Position numbers and translations under genes: made by a program. Of a DNA stretch of 64,000 bases, positions 26,951-36,712 are shown piece by piece. The DNA is taken from contig NZ_AMRN01000004.1 of the NCBI RefSeq assembly GCF_000300275.1, positions 248,001 to 312,000 on the forward strand, in the 5' to 3' direction. Origin of the DNA: Thalassospira profundimaris WP0211. Its GTDB lineage: Bacteria; Pseudomonadota; Alphaproteobacteria; Rhodospirillales; Thalassospiraceae. The notes below the pieces were generated by a model. It searched no databases. It was not told the DNA's origin and saw only the letters and a list, made by a program, of their open reading frames with translations. Position 1 is the stretch's first letter, and each line of letters starts with the position of its first letter.

Positions 26951-28879
26951 ATGCGGTTGTTTATGACGTCTCTTCGCAGCACGGTTGCGGTTTGTGCCTT
27001 GGTGACTTTGGCAGGGTGCCAAACACTGTCTTTAAACAACACACCAACCAGAACGGACAATCAGTTTGTTGTTAATTCCGGGGTCGAGGCGGATGCTGTT
27101 TCGGAACTGGTGCACGCAAGCAATCTGGCCCTGGAAGCCCGGAAAATGGATGAAGCATCACGCCTGATCAATCTGGCCTTGAAGCTTGATGTTACCAATC
27201 CGGATTTGCAGTTTCTCAATGGCTTGACCTACCACCTGATGGGGGTGCAGGGCGACGCCAGCAAGTTTGATCTGGCAGAGCAAGGCTACAAACAGGCGCT
27301 TAAATTCGATCCGGGTAACCTGTCGGCCAGTTACCAGTTGGGCCTTTTGTATATGGACCAACGGCGCTATGGCCTTGCGCAGGCCTATTTTGCCGCGGTC
27401 GCCCTTCATCGCGGTGATGACCCGGCGGTACTGTATAGTCTGGCTTCGGCGTCATACTACGCGCGTGATCCCCTAACCGCGGAAGCCGCGTTAAAACGTT
27501 TGATGGATGTGGCACCCGAGGCCAAACAACAGCCCGAAGTGCTCAAAGCTGCGGCATTGTCTTTGGCAGCAATGGACGACCGAACAGGCGCGTCGGCATT
27601 TTTGGCAGCCTATCGCAAGGCGGTTCTGGGACCGGAAAACATCGAATATCTCGAACGTCGCGTTCAAGGGTGGCAGTCGTTTTATGACAGTGACGCCAAG
27701 GTCATGTTGGCGCAGTATGGAAATGATCCCTATGGCAGCACCGATCCTTATGGCTCGGCAAATCCATACGGCGCCCAAGATCCTTACGGTTCCAGCAATC
27801 CTTACGGCGCAGCAGCAGCGCCGGATCCCTATGCCGCTCAGCAGCAAGATCCATATGGTGCGGCAAACCCTGCACAACAGGGCTTTGCAGATACCGGCAT
27901 GGTGGTCGTGGATGTGGTCCTGATCGGCACACAGGAAGATGTCCGTAATTCGCGCGGCATCAACCTGTTGAACGGGTTGCAGTTGCAGTTCGGCGACCCG
28001 CTCAGCGGAACGTCCGGATTTGGCTATGAATCAACACGGACCAAGGATTATCTGAACACCGGGCTGGAACAAAGTACGCAAACAATTACCCGGGCCATCA
28101 GTATTCCTGCTGTGACGTACTCGCTCAATATTGCCAACTCCGCCGATGCCGACAATCAGGTTCTGGCCAAACCGAGCTTGGTGGCCCAGACCGGGCAAAC
28201 GTCGGAGTTCTTCTCAGGCACGGAAATTCTGGCCGCTGCCGTTTCCGGCGGCAATGGCGACAGTGTTTCGGTACAAAAAGAGGTTGGCGTCAAACTGGCC
28301 GTCACGCCGGAAATACTGCCCGATGACATGATCCGATTGCACGTGGTTGCGGAACGTACCTTCCTGACCGACCCGTCCAATTCGGTTGTGTTTGAATTCC
28401 GTCTCGATACCACCAAAACCAATGTCAATTCGACCGTCACCATGAAGTTTGGCGAGACGCTTGTTTTGGGTGGCCTCAGCGAACGCGAAACATCCAAATC
28501 AGCCGATGGCGTACCGGGCTTGATGGATATACCGATTGTCAATTTGTTGTTCTCACAGCGCATTGAACGCCAGTTCGAACGATCTGTATTGATCCTGATG
28601 ACGCCACGCCGTCCGCTTTATGCCCGTCGGGCTCAGGAAGACCGTGACGTCATGATCGAAGAAATGTCGGATCTTGAACGGGACATCGAACGTCTGGAAA
28701 ACCGTCACAAGGATTGGTTTACGCCGCGTGCAACCTTCAGCGAAGTCATTGAAAAGCTTCAGGGGCGCGAATTCTTCGAAGAGTTCAGGAATGGAGATGT
28801 GAAAATTCAGTCTTGGCAGAACGACGAGAACGGCCAGCAACATATCGCGATGGTGCGTGACCGGTTGCTTGGTCTATAG
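26951..28879 (+). CDS. TPR-containing secretin-domain lipoprotein
   Basis: 642 residues. Lipobox TLAG-C23 marks an outer-membrane lipoprotein. Residues about 45-225 form helical TPR-like repeats (MDEASRLINLALKLDVTNPDLQFLNG and following units). 259-302 is a DPYGS/NPYG repeat linker. 316-555 is a secretin domain of the type II/III secretion and type IV pilus superfamily, with VPGLMDIPIVNLLF (521-534) as the signature and a typical LVLGGLSERE strand before it. After it comes a coiled-coil tail (EEMSDLERDIERLENR). The usual N0/N1 ring domains are not evident; TPRs stand in their place. It probably forms the outer-membrane channel for its neighbours. Start at 26951 (AGGAATAGG upstream). Confidence 0.85.
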   Translation: MRLFMTSLRSTVAVCALVTLAGCQTLSLNNTPTRTDNQFVVNSGVEADAVSELVHASNLALEARKMDEASRLINLALKLDVTNPDLQFLNGLTYHLMGVQGDASKFDLAEQGYKQALKFDPGNLSASYQLGLLYMDQRRYGLAQAYFAAVALHRGDDPAVLYSLASASYYARDPLTAEAALKRLMDVAPEAKQQPEVLKAAALSLAAMDDRTGASAFLAAYRKAVLGPENIEYLERRVQGWQSFYDSDAKVMLAQYGNDPYGSTDPYGSANPYGAQDPYGSSNPYGAAAAPDPYAAQQQDPYGAANPAQQGFADTGMVVVDVVLIGTQEDVRNSRGINLLNGLQLQFGDPLSGTSGFGYESTRTKDYLNTGLEQSTQTITRAISIPAVTYSLNIANSADADNQVLAKPSLVAQTGQTSEFFSGTEILAAAVSGGNGDSVSVQKEVGVKLAVTPEILPDDMIRLHVVAERTFLTDPSNSVVFEFRLDTTKTNVNSTVTMKFGETLVLGGLSERETSKSADGVPGLMDIPIVNLLFSQRIERQFERSVLILMTPRRPLYARRAQEDRDVMIEEMSDLERDIERLENRHKDWFTPRATFSEVIEKLQGREFFEEFRNGDVKIQSWQNDENGQQHIAMVRDRLLGL

Positions 28880-28901
28880 CTTTTTGTATTCGGAGACTGC
28901 G

Positions 28902-31517
28902 ATGCGAAATCGTCCAATGACACCGCTCATCATGCGGTTCTGTCTGGTTTTGTACTGTGTTGCCTTTACGACAGTTCATCCGATCACCGGCGCACACGCG
29001 CAAGATAGCGCCCCATCATCAAACTGGACCCGTTTGCCCGGCACGGCTGTTGATATCTCGATCAACAGTGACGGGCAGGCCTATGCCGTTGCCCCGGATG
29101 GCACGCCGTGGCGCTGGGATGCGATAGAACAGCGTTGGCGCAAAATGTCGGGCAATTTTGTGCGTATTTCCGCAGCCGAGGGAAATCGCCCCTGGGCAAT
29201 CAGCGCCGACGGCGTAGTTTATCGCTATAACGGGCTGTGGTGGGAAAACAAGGACACCGACGTTGCCGATGTTGCCGCCGATACGCAAGGCAATGTCTTT
29301 ATTGCCAAAGTCAGTGGCGAAATCAAAAAATGGTACCCCTTGCGCAGTGAATGGCGGCCGATCGACGGCAGTGCGTATCGCATTGCACTCGACAGGACGG
29401 GAAATCCATGGGCGGTGGCGCGCGATGGCGGCATTCGGTCCTATGACGGTAAGACCTGGACCACCATGCCCGGTCGTGCCCTCGACATTGCGATTGCCGG
29501 TAACGGTACGGTTGTAATTGTCGATGCCGAAGGTCAGATCAGGACCTGGAATGCAACACAACGCAGTTGGCGTATTGTCGCCGGTGTCACTGGTGCGACA
29601 GCCACCGCCGCCACACCCGATGGTGGGCCGTGGGCGGTTGTCGCCGGTGGTGCCATCATGGCAACGACATTGCTGGTTGCACCGGAAAAAATCAAAACCG
29701 AAGAAGGCCGGGCACCGGAAATTCGCGCGCCCGATGCCGTCGCCCCTGTTGATAGTGCGCCCGCGGCAATTGCCCCGGATGTCACAGCCCCGCCCCTGCC
29801 CCCAGCAGCAGCTGTTGCACCACCCGCAGCACAAGCAGCACCATCAACGGCACCAGTCGCGGTAGCAACTGGCGCCTCCGCGTCACCCGTGACACCAACT
29901 GCAGGTGCAGGTGCGCAAGGCACTAGCCGAACCGTGGCCCCGTCAACCGGGGACGATCCCGGTCTTGATCCGACGACCGTAACAACGACTGAGGACATTA
30001 CCTTTACCAACACCCGCGAGAACGCCACGGCTTTGGCAATCGGTCGGGATGGAAGTGTGTTTGCTTTGAACGCGGCCGGAAGTGTTTTCCGCTGGTCCAA
30101 CAGCCGCAAAAGCTTTGAAGATTTTCCGGGAACACTGGTGCGTTTGGCAGTCGATGCAAATGGCGACCCTTGGGGAATTTCCACCTTGGGCCGGGTATTT
30201 CGTCATACCGGAAAACTGTGGAAGCAAATCCCCGGTGCAACCGGTTCAGACATTGCGATTGGCGGGGACGGATCGGTTGTCATTGCCGATGCCAGCGGAA
30301 GCCTATCCAAGCTTAATGAGGCCATGACACGGTTTGATCGCATTCCCGGTCAGGGCATCTTGGTTGCAGTCGCCCCGGACGGAACCCCATGGACAATTCG
30401 GTCTGACAACCTTGTCCAGCAGTGCGAACAATCACCGTGTGAGGTTTTATCGCAAAAGGCCAAAAGTATCTCGATCGGTCCGGATGGCAGCGTTTATGTC
30501 GTTTCCGCCAATCAATTCCTGATGCGTTTGGGCGCGGATGGCAAAACCTTTGAAGTCGTTCAAACGCCGGGTCACATCGCGGAAAGTGTCGCGGTCGGCC
30601 CCAATGGCTATCCCTGGGTTGTTACAACTGACACTGTTGTGCTTGCATCAAAGTTCTTTGAGCGTGACGAACAGAATGATCGCCTTGTTGCGGCCTCAAC
30701 CGTCGGGGATACCACCGGCAGTGGCGATACCGCGGCTGTTGTGGATGTTACATCCCCAAGCGCCTTTACGTTTTCAAAAAACATAACTTTTGAAACATTC
30801 ACCGCGGACCTCAATACGATTGATGAAATTGCCGTCGGACAAGATGATGTTTTCTACCTGTATGGCGCACCCTTAAATCAGGGAGCAAACCAGTTCCAGA
30901 AGTTCAACACCAAGACCAAGAAGCTCGAACAAGTCACCCTGTCCTTTAACCAGAATGTCGAGAAGTTTGATGTTGCGACTGATGGCAGCATCTGGACGAA
31001 CGGAAACAGTTCGAACTCGATCTATAAGCTGTCATCAACGGGAACGATCCAGCGGACCTATTCGGTAACGTCGGGCAACATTCAAAATATATCGATTGGT
31101 CCGGATGGCACGGTTTATGTCGTCATCAGCGGCAAGCTTTATCACCTTAAACCCGGAACCAATGCCTTTACCAAATTCAGCAATGACGACGTGCGCAAGG
31201 TGGCTATTGGCCGTGCAGGTGATTTGTGGATCGCGGACAACAATAACATTGTTCAGCAGTACACCGGCACAAGGTTTGAAAACCGCCCTTTGGGTCAAAG
31301 TGTAACTGTCGAAGACATAGGTGCCGGGACGGATGGCAGTGTCTATGTCACCCTGTATGAAAACAATGCGTACGTTTTGAAAAAATGGAATGCGACAAAC
31401 GGCTCGTTTGACAAGGTTAACAACGTAACTGCCGACAGGGTGGATGTGTTGTCAGATGGCCGTCCCTGGATCACGAATACCAGTTCCAGTACCGACGTTA
31501 AACGCGCCAAGGACTAG
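28902..31517 (+). CDS. Exported protein with three tectonin-like propellers
   Basis: 871 residues. Signal peptide about 1-33 (ending AHA-Q). Residues 40-260 hold six tectonin-type blades (NWTRLPGTAVDISINSDGQ, RWRKMSGNFVRIS, EWRPIDGSAYRIALD, TWTTMPGRALDIAIA and others). A Pro/Ala-rich linker (about 266-346) leads to a second propeller (about 366-583) and, after a Thr/Ser-rich hinge, a third, more divergent one (about 624-870; NIQNISIGPDGTVYVV and VRKVAIGRAGDLWIAD blades). Starts 22 bases after the secretin gene with CGGAG upstream, so it belongs to the same operon. Tectonin propellers bind glycans or LPS in characterised proteins; a surface-adhesion or recognition role is inference. Confidence 0.78.
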   Translation: MRNRPMTPLIMRFCLVLYCVAFTTVHPITGAHAQDSAPSSNWTRLPGTAVDISINSDGQAYAVAPDGTPWRWDAIEQRWRKMSGNFVRISAAEGNRPWAISADGVVYRYNGLWWENKDTDVADVAADTQGNVFIAKVSGEIKKWYPLRSEWRPIDGSAYRIALDRTGNPWAVARDGGIRSYDGKTWTTMPGRALDIAIAGNGTVVIVDAEGQIRTWNATQRSWRIVAGVTGATATAATPDGGPWAVVAGGAIMATTLLVAPEKIKTEEGRAPEIRAPDAVAPVDSAPAAIAPDVTAPPLPPAAAVAPPAAQAAPSTAPVAVATGASASPVTPTAGAGAQGTSRTVAPSTGDDPGLDPTTVTTTEDITFTNTRENATALAIGRDGSVFALNAAGSVFRWSNSRKSFEDFPGTLVRLAVDANGDPWGISTLGRVFRHTGKLWKQIPGATGSDIAIGGDGSVVIADASGSLSKLNEAMTRFDRIPGQGILVAVAPDGTPWTIRSDNLVQQCEQSPCEVLSQKAKSISIGPDGSVYVVSANQFLMRLGADGKTFEVVQTPGHIAESVAVGPNGYPWVVTTDTVVLASKFFERDEQNDRLVAASTVGDTTGSGDTAAVVDVTSPSAFTFSKNITFETFTADLNTIDEIAVGQDDVFYLYGAPLNQGANQFQKFNTKTKKLEQVTLSFNQNVEKFDVATDGSIWTNGNSSNSIYKLSSTGTIQRTYSVTSGNIQNISIGPDGTVYVVISGKLYHLKPGTNAFTKFSNDDVRKVAIGRAGDLWIADNNNIVQQYTGTRFENRPLGQSVTVEDIGAGTDGSVYVTLYENNAYVLKKWNATNGSFDKVNNVTADRVDVLSDGRPWITNTSSSTDVKRAKD

Positions 31518-31554
31518 GTTTCATTCGCTTCGCATTCATCACGAAGTGAAATGA

Positions 31555-31591
31555 AAAACGCCCTGACCATTCATGTGGCTCAGGGCGTTTT
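31555..31591 (+). terminator. Terminator after the tectonin-secretin cassette
   Basis: AAAACGCCCTGA arm, 13-base loop, exact complement ending in TTTT. Symmetric enough to serve the convergent pirin gene too. Confidence 0.88.
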
Positions 31592-31630
31592 GCCAGATCG
31601 TCCAGATCGTATTTTATCAGGTCTCTGGCG

Positions 31631-32494
31631 TCAGGACGCAGCCTTGCGGACAAAATTGCCACGCTGGTAATCTTCAAACGCCTGCATCAATTCCTGTTTG
31701 CTGCTCATGACAAACGGGCCATAGCGCACGACCTCTTCATGGATCGGACGTGCGGCAATCACCAGCATCCGGCCCCCCTCGGCACCGCCTTTAAGGGTCA
31801 CACCATCACCGTCTTTCAAAATTGCCAGATGATGGGTCGGGACATCTTTGCCGCCAACAACCGCATCGCCGATAAAGACATACACCACCGCGGTGTGCCC
31901 TTCGGGCAGCGGGACGGTGATTTCCGCACCGGCATCAAGTTTGGCATCAACAAAGACCGGATCGGTCGAAATACCGTTGATCGGGCCGGTTGCGCCATGC
32001 ATCGATCCGGCCAGAAGGCGCAGCTGCGCCCCATCCACCGGGGAGATTTCCGGCAGTTCATCGGGCTCCATATTCTGGTAGCGCGGATCGATCATCTTGT
32101 CCTTGGCCGGCAGATTGATCCAAAGCTGAAAGCCCTGCAAAAGGCCGTTTTCCTGCTCAGGCGTTTCGGAATGCACAATCCCGCTACCGGCGGTCATCCA
32201 CTGTCCACCCCCCGAACGCAAAATGCCCTCATTGCCCATGCTGTCCTGATGGCGCATCGCCCCTTCGACCATATAGGTCACGGTTTCAAAGCCGCGATGG
32301 GGATGTTCCGGGAAGCCTGCGATATATTCGTCCGGGTTGTCGGTCGAAAGTGAATCAAGCATCAGGAACGGGTCAAGCATATCAAGCTGCGGCGTCCCAA
32401 TCGACCGTCGCAGCGACACGCCCGCACCATCAGATGTATCCATCGCGCGCAAGATACGTTCAACACCGCGTGCGTTTTTCACAGACTCAGACAT
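31631..32494 (-). CDS. Pirin family protein
   Basis: A 287-residue bicupin of the pirin family. PFLMLDSLSTDNPDEYIAGFPEHPHRGFETVTYMVEGAMRHQDSMGNEG contains the metal-binding His cluster (HPHRG, H in MRHQD) of the N-terminal cupin, and HSETPE is a second conserved element. Pirins bind iron; some act as quercetin dioxygenases. The ATG at 32494 has GAGGAG upstream. Followed upstream by wrbA on the same strand with a terminator in between, so it is a separate unit. Confidence 0.92.
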   Translation of the reverse strand: MSESVKNARGVERILRAMDTSDGAGVSLRRSIGTPQLDMLDPFLMLDSLSTDNPDEYIAGFPEHPHRGFETVTYMVEGAMRHQDSMGNEGILRSGGGQWMTAGSGIVHSETPEQENGLLQGFQLWINLPAKDKMIDPRYQNMEPDELPEISPVDGAQLRLLAGSMHGATGPINGISTDPVFVDAKLDAGAEITVPLPEGHTAVVYVFIGDAVVGGKDVPTHHLAILKDGDGVTLKGGAEGGRMLVIAARPIHEEVVRYGPFVMSSKQELMQAFEDYQRGNFVRKAAS

Positions 32495-32612
32495 TTCAAA
32501 ACTCCTCTGCCTGTTGGCATTCTTGCCAGACAACATTTCATACCCCGCATGGTCGCACAAAACTGTCGCCAAACAAGGCCCAATCAGGCACCTGATTGTT
32601 TATCAAATCGCA

Positions 32613-32647
32613 ACAAAAAAGGCAGCGCAGGAACCCTGCACTGCCTT
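32613..32647 (-). terminator. wrbA terminator
   Basis: On the minus strand, AAGGCAG-GCAGG arms pair (one mismatch) around a 3-base loop and are followed by TTTTTTG. Confidence 0.82.
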
Positions 32648-32670
32648 GATCAGATCAGACGACTTGAAAA

Positions 32671-33273
32671 TCAGCCTGCAAGTTTGGCGGCAAGTTCTGC
32701 CACGTGCTTGCCCTGGAATTTGGCGACATCAAGCTCGTTCTGGGAGGGGGTACGTGAACCATCGGCACCCGCAAGCGTACCGGCACCATAAGGCGAACCA
32801 CCGGTGATTTCGTCCATATTGGTCAGGCCAGCACAGCTGTAAGGCACACCGACAATCACCATGCCCTGATGAAGCAAGGTGGTATGGGTCGAGGTGATGG
32901 TGGTTTCATGACCACCATGCTGGGTGCCGGTCGAGGTGAAGACAGAACCGATCTTGCCGATCAATTTGCCTTCGGCCCAAAGACCACCGGTCTGGTCAAG
33001 GAAGGTGCGCATCTGGCCTGGCATGTTGCCAAAACGGGTCGGCACACCAAAGATGATCGCGTCATATTCCGGAAGATCGGAAACCTCGGCAACCGGGGCA
33101 GCCTGATCAAGCTTGGCACCTGCGCCCTTTGCGACATCTTCGGGCATGGTTTCAGGAACACGTTTGACATCAACATGCGTCCCGGAAACACCGCGTGCGC
33201 CCTCGGCAACGGCGTTGGCCATGGTTTCGATATGACCATACATCGAATAATAAAGTACCAGTACTTTCGCCAC
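32671..33273 (-). CDS. wrbA: NAD(P)H:quinone oxidoreductase, WrbA type
   Basis: A 200-residue flavodoxin-like quinone reductase. [23 protein letters not shown] is the FMN phosphate loop; [22 protein letters not shown] and [13 protein letters not shown] are the conserved WrbA segments around FMN. It carries out two-electron quinone reduction, protecting against semiquinone redox cycling. GTG start with a strong GGAGGATGAC site. Confidence 0.95.
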   Translation of the reverse strand: MAKVLVLYYSMYGHIETMANAVAEGARGVSGTHVDVKRVPETMPEDVAKGAGAKLDQAAPVAEVSDLPEYDAIIFGVPTRFGNMPGQMRTFLDQTGGLWAEGKLIGKIGSVFTSTGTQHGGHETTITSTHTTLLHQGMVIVGVPYSCAGLTNMDEITGGSPYGAGTLAGADGSRTPSQNELDVAKFQGKHVAELAAKLAG

Positions 33274-33393
33274 GTCATCCTCCTTGGTTGAACTTCGTCG
33301 GCTTGCATAGTGACTTAAGAATGCACCCCTGATAACGGCCAGCTTGGAAACAGTCTGTTCGTTATCGGATGCGAGCCCGATCAGGCATCAGGA

Positions 33394-34464
33394 TCAAGCG
33401 TCGGGATTCCGGGCCAGATACTGCACGACCTGATCGGGGAAGTCGGTGAAAATGCCATCAATTCCGGCATCATCAAAAATGGCCTTGAGCGCGATCTGCA
33501 TATCCCCCGCCCATTTCGGCAACTGATCGGCGCGCAGGGTATAGGGATGAACCTTCAATTGCGCACGCTGGGCGGCAATCAGGGTCGGTGTCATGATCGC
33601 AGTGCCGTTTTCGCTCAGGCCTTCAATAACTTGCGGCAACCACGGCCCGATACCATCAACAACACTGGCCATCTCGGTGATGCCGTCGTCAGATTTCAGA
33701 TAATCGTAATCGGTTCCCTCTGGCGCGCCCCAGCGGTTTTCACCGATAAGCTGCACCAGCTTGCCCTGATAGTTAAGCTCTTGGCGGATACGCTTGGTTT
33801 CAGACCAGTCAAAGCACTGCACAAAGGCATTTGAGTCCGGGTTATTATACCCCCACGTCTCCATCACCGCGATCACGGTTTTGGCAATGTCCTGGCCTTC
33901 CGCACGATGAAATGCCGGGTCCTTGATTTCCGGATAGATGCCAACATTACGCCCAGTGGAGTGGTTCAGTCCGCGGATCAGTTTAATCTCTTCTTCAAGG
34001 GTCGGGATCTTGAAGATGGCAAACTCAGCCGGAAAGCGATCGGCATAAACCTGCTTGCCGGTATCGGCCTTGAACCGTTCCGTCACGCTCAGTGTCTTGA
34101 GTTCGGCCAGTGTAAAATCAATCGCGTAATAACGCCCGTCTTCACGTTTGCGATCCGGGAATTTTTGCGCAACGTCGGTGGTGGTATCGATGTGGATGTC
34201 ATGCAGGACGACGGGCACACCGTCCCTGGACAGAACAACATCCTGTTCGATGTAATCTGCCCCCATGCCATAGGCCAATGCCTTGGCTGGCAGGGTATGT
34301 TCAGGCAAATACCCCGATGCCCCGCGATGGGCGATCACCACCATTTCCTGATCAAGCGCCTGTGCATGGGCCGAATTGATTGCACCTGTAACAGGCATCA
34401 ATGTGGCTGCGGCAAGTCCGCAAACAGCCAGCAATGTCGACTTGATCATTTTGCGTATCAGCAT
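33394..34464 (-). CDS. glpQ: Periplasmic glycerophosphodiester phosphodiesterase
   Basis: Hydrolyses glycerophosphodiesters to glycerol 3-phosphate and an alcohol. 356 residues with a signal peptide ending SAHAQA. IAHRGASGYLPEHTLPA carries the catalytic His, and DYIEQDVVLSRDGVPVVLHD the metal-binding Glu/Asp and second catalytic His; the C-terminus has GIFTDFPD. These match the periplasmic GlpQ type with its insertion after the second motif. The ATG at 34464 follows AAGGA. Single gene. Confidence 0.93.
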   Translation of the reverse strand: MLIRKMIKSTLLAVCGLAAATLMPVTGAINSAHAQALDQEMVVIAHRGASGYLPEHTLPAKALAYGMGADYIEQDVVLSRDGVPVVLHDIHIDTTTDVAQKFPDRKREDGRYYAIDFTLAELKTLSVTERFKADTGKQVYADRFPAEFAIFKIPTLEEEIKLIRGLNHSTGRNVGIYPEIKDPAFHRAEGQDIAKTVIAVMETWGYNNPDSNAFVQCFDWSETKRIRQELNYQGKLVQLIGENRWGAPEGTDYDYLKSDDGITEMASVVDGIGPWLPQVIEGLSENGTAIMTPTLIAAQRAQLKVHPYTLRADQLPKWAGDMQIALKAIFDDAGIDGIFTDFPDQVVQYLARNPDA

Positions 34465-34588
34465 CAAGGGTATCCTTATCCAGTGTCCTTTTAAGCAAAG
34501 GACTATAGGCGCGGATTGGCAGCACAAAAACGCGTCAGCGCGTCTTGGATGCAATCTTCATGAAACTGTTACAGCAATGAACGCGGAC

Positions 34589-35776
34589 CTAGCGGTTAAG
34601 TTCCCCGGTCATGCGATCAAGACCATCAAGGGTCAGGGGAAACATCCGGCCTTCCATCAGCTTGTGCATGATCTGAATTGATTGATGGTGCCGCCACCAG
34701 TTTTCCGGTTGCGGATTGATCCAGGCGGCATGTTCGAAATGATCCAGCAATCGGCCCATCCAAACCGCCCCTGCCTCAGCATTCCAATATTCCACCGCCC
34801 CGCCCGGATAGGTGATTTCATAGGGGCTCATGGTGGCATCGCCGACAATCACCAATTTATAGTCCGCGCCATAGGTATTGATCACATCCCAGGTCGACAC
34901 CTGTTCGTTCCAGCGCCGCGCGTTATCTTTCCAAAGCCCTTCATAGGGGCAGTTGTGGAAGTAGTAATATTCAAGATGCTTGAATTCGGTTTTGACCGCG
35001 GAAAACAGTTCTTCACAGACCTTGATGTGATCATCCATCGATCCACCAACATCAAACAGCATCAAGACCTTGACCGCGTTGTGGCGTTCGGGGCGCATCT
35101 GAACATCAAGCCAGCCTTGGCGTGCGGTTGATGTGATTGTTCCGGGCAGGTCAAGCTCGTCTGCCGCCCCGGTCCTTGCCCATTTGCGCAAACGTCGCAA
35201 GGCGACCTTGATATTGCGCGTGCCGATTTCGACACTGTCATCAAGGTTCTTGAATTCTCGCTTGTCCCAGACCTTGACCGCTCGGCGATGGCGGGATTTA
35301 TCCTGCCCGATCCGCACCCCTTCGGGGTTATAGCCATAAGCGCCAAACGGCGATGTCCCGGCCGTACCGATCCATTTATTGCCGCCCTGATGACGGCCCT
35401 TTTGCTCTTCCAGACGCTGTTTAAGCGTCTCCATCAGTTTTTCCCAACCGCCAAGGGCTTCGATCTCGGCCTTTTCTTCATCGGTCAGGAATTTCTCGGC
35501 AAGCTTTTTCAGCCACTCTTCAGGGATTTCAGTCTTCTCGACCTCGTCCATTCCCTCGGCAAGGTCGATCACGCCCTTGAAATGTTCGGAAAACACGCGG
35601 TCGAACTTATCAAGGTGGCGTTCATCCTTCACCAGCGCAGACCGCGCCAGATAATAGAAATCCTCCACCGAATATCCGGCCAGTCCCTTTTCCACCGCCT
35701 CAAGCAATGTCAAATATTCGCGCAAACTGACCGGCACGCGCGCATCTTTCAGCTTATAGAAAAAGCCGGTGAACAT
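34589..35776 (-). CDS. VWA domain-containing CoxE-like protein
   Basis: 395 residues. The N-terminal half is helical and charged (FFYKLKDARVPVSLREYLTLLEAV). The C-terminal half is a von Willebrand A fold with a MIDAS motif DVGGS in VLMLFDVGGSMDDH and the later Asp of VIVGDATMSPYE. These proteins pair with MoxR AAA ATPases as metal-insertion or complex-maturation chaperones (for example CoxD/CoxE). The next upstream gene is exactly such an ATPase, five bases away. Its client protein is not in the window. Confidence 0.88.
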   Translation of the reverse strand: MFTGFFYKLKDARVPVSLREYLTLLEAVEKGLAGYSVEDFYYLARSALVKDERHLDKFDRVFSEHFKGVIDLAEGMDEVEKTEIPEEWLKKLAEKFLTDEEKAEIEALGGWEKLMETLKQRLEEQKGRHQGGNKWIGTAGTSPFGAYGYNPEGVRIGQDKSRHRRAVKVWDKREFKNLDDSVEIGTRNIKVALRRLRKWARTGAADELDLPGTITSTARQGWLDVQMRPERHNAVKVLMLFDVGGSMDDHIKVCEELFSAVKTEFKHLEYYYFHNCPYEGLWKDNARRWNEQVSTWDVINTYGADYKLVIVGDATMSPYEITYPGGAVEYWNAEAGAVWMGRLLDHFEHAAWINPQPENWWRHHQSIQIMHKLMEGRMFPLTLDGLDRMTGELNR

Positions 35777-35781
35777 CGGGA

Positions 35782-36630
35782 TTAACGCCCTTCGCGCCGT
35801 GCCATGAAGGCAAGCCGCTCGAACAGATGCACATCCTGCTCGTTTTTCAAAAGCGCCCCATGCATCGGGGGCACGGCGGTTTTGGCATCCTTGGCGCGAA
35901 GCGCCTCGGGCGGCAGGTCTTCGGCCATCAAAAGCTTCAACCAATCAAGAAGCTCGGAGGTTGACGGCTTTTTCTTGAGCCCCGACACATCACGCATGTC
36001 GTAAAACAGGTTCAATGCCTCAGCCACCAGACGTTTCTGGATGCCGGGGTAATGCACCTCGATGATTTCGGCCATGGTGTCTGCATCCGGGAAGCGGATG
36101 TAATGGAAGAAACAACGACGTAGGAACGCGTCTGGCAGTTCCTTTTCATTGTTTGAGGTGATGATTACAATCGGCCGGTTGGTGGCTTTGACCATCTGCT
36201 GGGTCTCGTAAACAAAGAACTCCATGCGATCGAGTTCCTGAAGCAGGTCATTGGGGAACTCGATATCGGCCTTGTCGATCTCGTCAATCAGAAGGACGGG
36301 CGCTTCGCCGTCGGCTTCAAACGCCTCCCACAGCTTGCCCTTGACGATGTAATTGCCGATGTCATGGACACGCTCGTCGCCCAACTGACTATCACGCAGG
36401 CGCGACACCGCGTCATATTCATAAAGGCCCTGTTGGGCGCGCGTTGTGGATTTGATCGACCACGTGATCAGTTTCTTGCCCAGCGATTTTGCGATTTCTT
36501 CGGCCAGCACCGTCTTGCCCGTGCCCGGTTCACCCTTGACCAGAAGCGGTCGCTGCAACGTGATCGCGGCATTGACCGCCACCATCAGATCTTCGGTCGC
36601 GACGTAATTTTCCGTACCCTGAAACTTCAT
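35782..36630 (-). CDS. MoxR family AAA ATPase
   Basis: A 282-residue ATPase. Walker A GEPGTGKT at residues 33-40, Walker B VLLIDEIDKA, sensor 1 IVIITSNNEKELPDAFLRRC with the Arg finger. It works with the adjacent VWA protein to remodel or mature a partner complex. Start ATG at 36630 (MKFQGTENYV); an earlier in-frame ATG at 36648 is less likely. Confidence 0.93.
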   Translation of the reverse strand: MKFQGTENYVATEDLMVAVNAAITLQRPLLVKGEPGTGKTVLAEEIAKSLGKKLITWSIKSTTRAQQGLYEYDAVSRLRDSQLGDERVHDIGNYIVKGKLWEAFEADGEAPVLLIDEIDKADIEFPNDLLQELDRMEFFVYETQQMVKATNRPIVIITSNNEKELPDAFLRRCFFHYIRFPDADTMAEIIEVHYPGIQKRLVAEALNLFYDMRDVSGLKKKPSTSELLDWLKLLMAEDLPPEALRAKDAKTAVPPMHGALLKNEQDVHLFERLAFMARREGR

Positions 36631-36712
36631 TTTTGCCCTGCAACACAAGTTGACGTTTGCGTTAACCTAGGGCGTCCAACTGATTTGAGCAAGGGCACAA
36701 ACACCGCACAGC

